From: a bacterium
Lineage (GTDB): Bacteria > Bacillota_I > Bacilli_A > Acholeplasmatales > JAEDCM01
Assembly: GCA_024694145.1 (NCBI GenBank)
Contig: JAILKD010000048.1
Span: 1 to 52,124 of the forward strand
Length of the DNA: 52,124 bases
Reading direction: 5' to 3'
Shown here one piece after another: positions 49,587-52,124 of the stretch. Below the pieces are notes generated by a model. It searched no databases. It saw only the letters and a program-made list of their open reading frames with translations, and was not told the DNA's origin. Position 1 is the stretch's first letter; every line of letters begins with the position of its first letter. The position numbers and the translations under genes were made by a program.

Positions 49587-52124
49587 ATGGGAAAAACATA
49601 TTCACATATTAAAATTAGATTAGCCTCTCCAGAAGAAATTCGTTCTTGGTCATTTGGTGAAGTTAAAAAGCACGAAACAATTAACTATCGTTCTTTAAAA
49701 CCAGAACCAGATGGATTATTCTGTGAAAAAATCTTTGGACCAACTAAAGATTATCAATGTGGTTGCGGTAAAACTAGACGTAATCAAGAAAAGGGAACAA
49801 TCTGCGAAAAATGTGGTGTTGAAATCACTGAAGCTAAAGTTAGACGTGAAAGAATGGGTCACATTGAACTTGCAGCACCAGTAGTACATACTTGGTATTT
49901 AAAGAGTTCTCCATCTAAACTTGCTTTATTACTTGAAATTAAAGCAAAAGATCTTGAAAATGTAGTTTATCTTGCAAGTTACATTGTAACTGATAAAGGT
50001 GATGTTCCAGGATTACAAAATAAACAAATCTTATCAGAAGCTGATTATAATAAGCTTTATGAAGAATATCATAATAGATTTAAAGCCCTAACAGGTGCTG
50101 AAGCTGTTAAAGAATTATTAAAGCAAATTGACTTAGAAAAGAAAGTTCAATCTTTAAGAAGAAAACTTAAAACTGTTTCTAAGCAAATGCGTGATAGAGT
50201 AGTTAAACGTCTAGAAGTAGTTGAATCATTCTATAATTCAGATAATAAACCTGAATGGATGGTACTAGAAATATTACCAGTTATACCACCAGATTTACGT
50301 CCAATGGTACAACTAGATGGTGGTAGATTTGCTACTACTGACTTAAACGACTTATATCGTAGAATTTTAAACAGAAATAATCGTTTAAAGAAATTATATG
50401 AACAAAATGCTCCATCTCTAATCATTAAAAATGAAAAACGTTTATTACAAGAAGCAGTTGATGCTTTAATTGATAACTCTAAACGTGGTAAGAGAGGCGC
50501 TGCTGAACGTCAAAGACATTTAAAATCATTATCTGACATTCTACGTGGTAAGCAAGGACGTTTCCGTCAAAACTTACTAGGTAAGCGTGTTGACTATTCA
50601 GGTCGTTCAGTTATCGTTGTTGGACCAGACTTAAAGATGTACCAATGTGGTATTCCAAAAGAAATGGCTCTAACATTATTCAAACCATTTGTTATTAAAG
50701 AATTAATGAATGGTGAACCAAAAATGCCTATTTCAAATGCAAAGAGAATGGTAGATAGATTAGATGATAAGGTATGGGGTGTACTAGAAGAAGTTATTAG
50801 GGAACATCCAGTACTACTTAACCGTGCCCCAACATTACATAGACTTGGTATTCAAGCATTCGAACCAAAGCTTATTGAAGGTAAAGCTATTAGACTACAT
50901 CCACTAGTATGTACAGCATTCAACGCTGACTTCGACGGTGACCAAATGGCAGTCCATGTACCTCTATCTCAAGAAGCACAAGCTGAAGCTCGTCTATTAA
51001 TGTTAGCTTCTAACAATATCTTAAACCCTAAAGATGGTAAGCCAGTTGTCACTCCATCACAAGATATGGTACTTGGAAACTACTATTTAACAATGGAACG
51101 TCCATATATGCCATATGAAAGTAAAGATGGAAGCATTGACACTTCAATTGGTGAATATAAATTATATAAAGATAAAGGTATTATTTTAAGAGAATATCCT
51201 AAAAACTATAATGAAGGACATGTTTATTTAGACTTTGATGAAGCAATTAGAGCTTATAAGAATAATGAAATTACTCTACAAACTCGTATTGCTTTAATGC
51301 CTAGTGTATTAAATAAAGATTTCTCTAAGTTAGAAGAAAAAGAAGGTATTGATATTAATAAAGTATTCATCATTACTACACTTGGTAAGATGATCTTTAA
51401 TAAGATTTTACCTGAAGGATTCCCTTACTTAAATGAACCAACTATGAAGAACTTAACTGAATATACTCCAGCTAATTTCTTCTTACCAAGAACAGCAAAT
51501 ATTCCTGAAATCTTAAGACATACTCCAGTTTCTAAACCATTTGCTAAGAGCTTCTTATCAAAGATTATTGCTGAAGTATTTAAGAGATTCCAAATTGCTG
51601 AAACATCTAAGATGCTAGATAACCTAAAGGATTTAGGATTCAAATATTCTACAACTGCAGGTATTACAATCTCAGCAACAGATGTTAACGTTTATTCTAA
51701 GAAACAAGATGTTATTAGAGCTGCTGAAGCTAAGTGTGATAACATCAATAGTATGTTAGATTTTGGTGAATTAACAATTAAAGAAAAGAAAAAGCTTGTT
51801 CAAGAAACTTGGAATGAAGCTCTAGATAAGATCAAGAAAGGTCTAGAAGAAGAATTTGATATTGATAACCATATCTTTATCATGCAAGATTCTGGTGCCC
51901 GTGGATCTATTTCAAACTTCGCCCAATTAGCCGGAATGCGTGGATTAATGAACGACCCAACTGGTGGCGTTATCGAAGTGCCAGTAAAGGCAAACTTCTT
52001 CGAAGGTATTACCGTTCCAGAATTCTTCATTTCTACACATGGTGCTAGAAAGGGTTCTACAGATACTGCCTTAAAGACAGCTGAATCAGGTTACTTAACA
52101 AGACGTTTAGTTGACGTAAGCCAA
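49587..52124 (+). CDS. rpoC: RNA polymerase beta' subunit (3' end outside window)
   Basis: The first 846 residues are visible and the frame is open to the window edge. It has the N-terminal zinc site C-G-C-G-K and CEKCGVEI, the rudder/lid region, and the catalytic [14 protein letters not shown] with Asp448, Asp450 and Asp452 holding Mg2+. [20 protein letters not shown] marks the F-loop/bridge helix region. TAGGAGG precedes the ATG. It is co-transcribed with rpoB. Confidence 0.98.
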   Translation, partial: MGKTYSHIKIRLASPEEIRSWSFGEVKKHETINYRSLKPEPDGLFCEKIFGPTKDYQCGCGKTRRNQEKGTICEKCGVEITEAKVRRERMGHIELAAPVVHTWYLKSSPSKLALLLEIKAKDLENVVYLASYIVTDKGDVPGLQNKQILSEADYNKLYEEYHNRFKALTGAEAVKELLKQIDLEKKVQSLRRKLKTVSKQMRDRVVKRLEVVESFYNSDNKPEWMVLEILPVIPPDLRPMVQLDGGRFATTDLNDLYRRILNRNNRLKKLYEQNAPSLIIKNEKRLLQEAVDALIDNSKRGKRGAAERQRHLKSLSDILRGKQGRFRQNLLGKRVDYSGRSVIVVGPDLKMYQCGIPKEMALTLFKPFVIKELMNGEPKMPISNAKRMVDRLDDKVWGVLEEVIREHPVLLNRAPTLHRLGIQAFEPKLIEGKAIRLHPLVCTAFNADFDGDQMAVHVPLSQEAQAEARLLMLASNNILNPKDGKPVVTPSQDMVLGNYYLTMERPYMPYESKDGSIDTSIGEYKLYKDKGIILREYPKNYNEGHVYLDFDEAIRAYKNNEITLQTRIALMPSVLNKDFSKLEEKEGIDINKVFIITTLGKMIFNKILPEGFPYLNEPTMKNLTEYTPANFFLPRTANIPEILRHTPVSKPFAKSFLSKIIAEVFKRFQIAETSKMLDNLKDLGFKYSTTAGITISATDVNVYSKKQDVIRAAEAKCDNINSMLDFGELTIKEKKKLVQETWNEALDKIKKGLEEEFDIDNHIFIMQDSGARGSISNFAQLAGMRGLMNDPTGGVIEVPVKANFFEGITVPEFFISTHGARKGSTDTALKTAESGYLTRRLVDVSQ

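Noticed and set aside
1-52124. CRISPR arrays, insertion sequences or prophage genes
   Set aside because: No regularly spaced repeats, transposase or integrase genes, or phage structural genes were seen on either strand.

Overview
The window is an AT-rich stretch (roughly 30% GC by eye) of a Gram-positive-type genome. The core order cysS-mrnC-rlmB-sigma-rpmG-secE-nusG-rplK-rplA-rplJ-rplL-(rsmC-like)-rpoB-rpoC is the Bacillota arrangement known from Bacillus. Lipoproteins with lipoboxes, CIRCE elements, sigma-A type promoters and AGGAGG-type ribosome binding sites agree. TGA is almost unused: of 49 chromosomal stop codons seen, 34 are TAA, 14 TAG and one TGA, and that TGA is followed directly by an in-frame TAA. 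With the low GC this suggests a host-associated Bacilli lineage near the Mollicutes/Erysipelotrichia (inference), still using the standard code because Trp is TGG and the genes are uninterrupted.

Layout. 1-2.8 kb: the end of a divergent glutamate synthase pair (gltB/gltD-like) and a small membrane protein. 2.8-3.1 kb: a tRNA-Gln/tRNA-Leu unit. 3.1-5.9 kb: pta, a tandem hexapeptide acetyltransferase and a truncated ABC ATPase. 6.2-9.4 kb: a membrane-anchored XRE regulator with a large beta-propeller lipoprotein. 9.6-12.4 kb: an HD-GYP protein, a membrane protein and a HAD phosphatase. 12.4-21.9 kb: a stand-alone FakA middle domain, xpt, a BmpA/NupOPQ nucleoside transporter, a DegV protein, Sel1 and zinc-ribbon proteins, and hsp20 under two CIRCE operators. 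22-24.9 kb (minus): a polar amino acid ABC transporter behind a remarkable leader. 25-32 kb: an unknown helical protein, an LRR protein, a GH94 phosphorylase and a GLUG-repeat lipoprotein. 32-52 kb: the cysS-to-rpoC information-processing block, interrupted by a CtpE-like P-type ATPase, an ABC-F protein and a HAD/SGNH/membrane island.

The most interesting element is the about 230-nt leader of the minus-strand amino acid transporter operon (24636-24865). It holds two 45-nt copies of a conserved core (two helices around an internal loop with invariant AAAGATT and ATGAGTATATT). Each copy is followed by its own intrinsic terminator and preceded by a 7-nt strand perfectly complementary to that terminator. 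The expression platforms differ in sequence but keep the same logic, and P1 pairs covary. I cannot match the core to a known riboswitch class from memory. It is a candidate new tandem riboswitch or antitermination element.

Other points to check: a roughly 110-residue helical insertion in the transporter ATPase; RpoB with Gln at the E. coli His526 rifampicin position; glutamate synthase subunits that have lost cofactor-site residues; overlapping rpoB promoters offset by 8 bp; and operator-like inverted repeats on several promoters. Nothing resembling CRISPR, phage or insertion sequences was seen.
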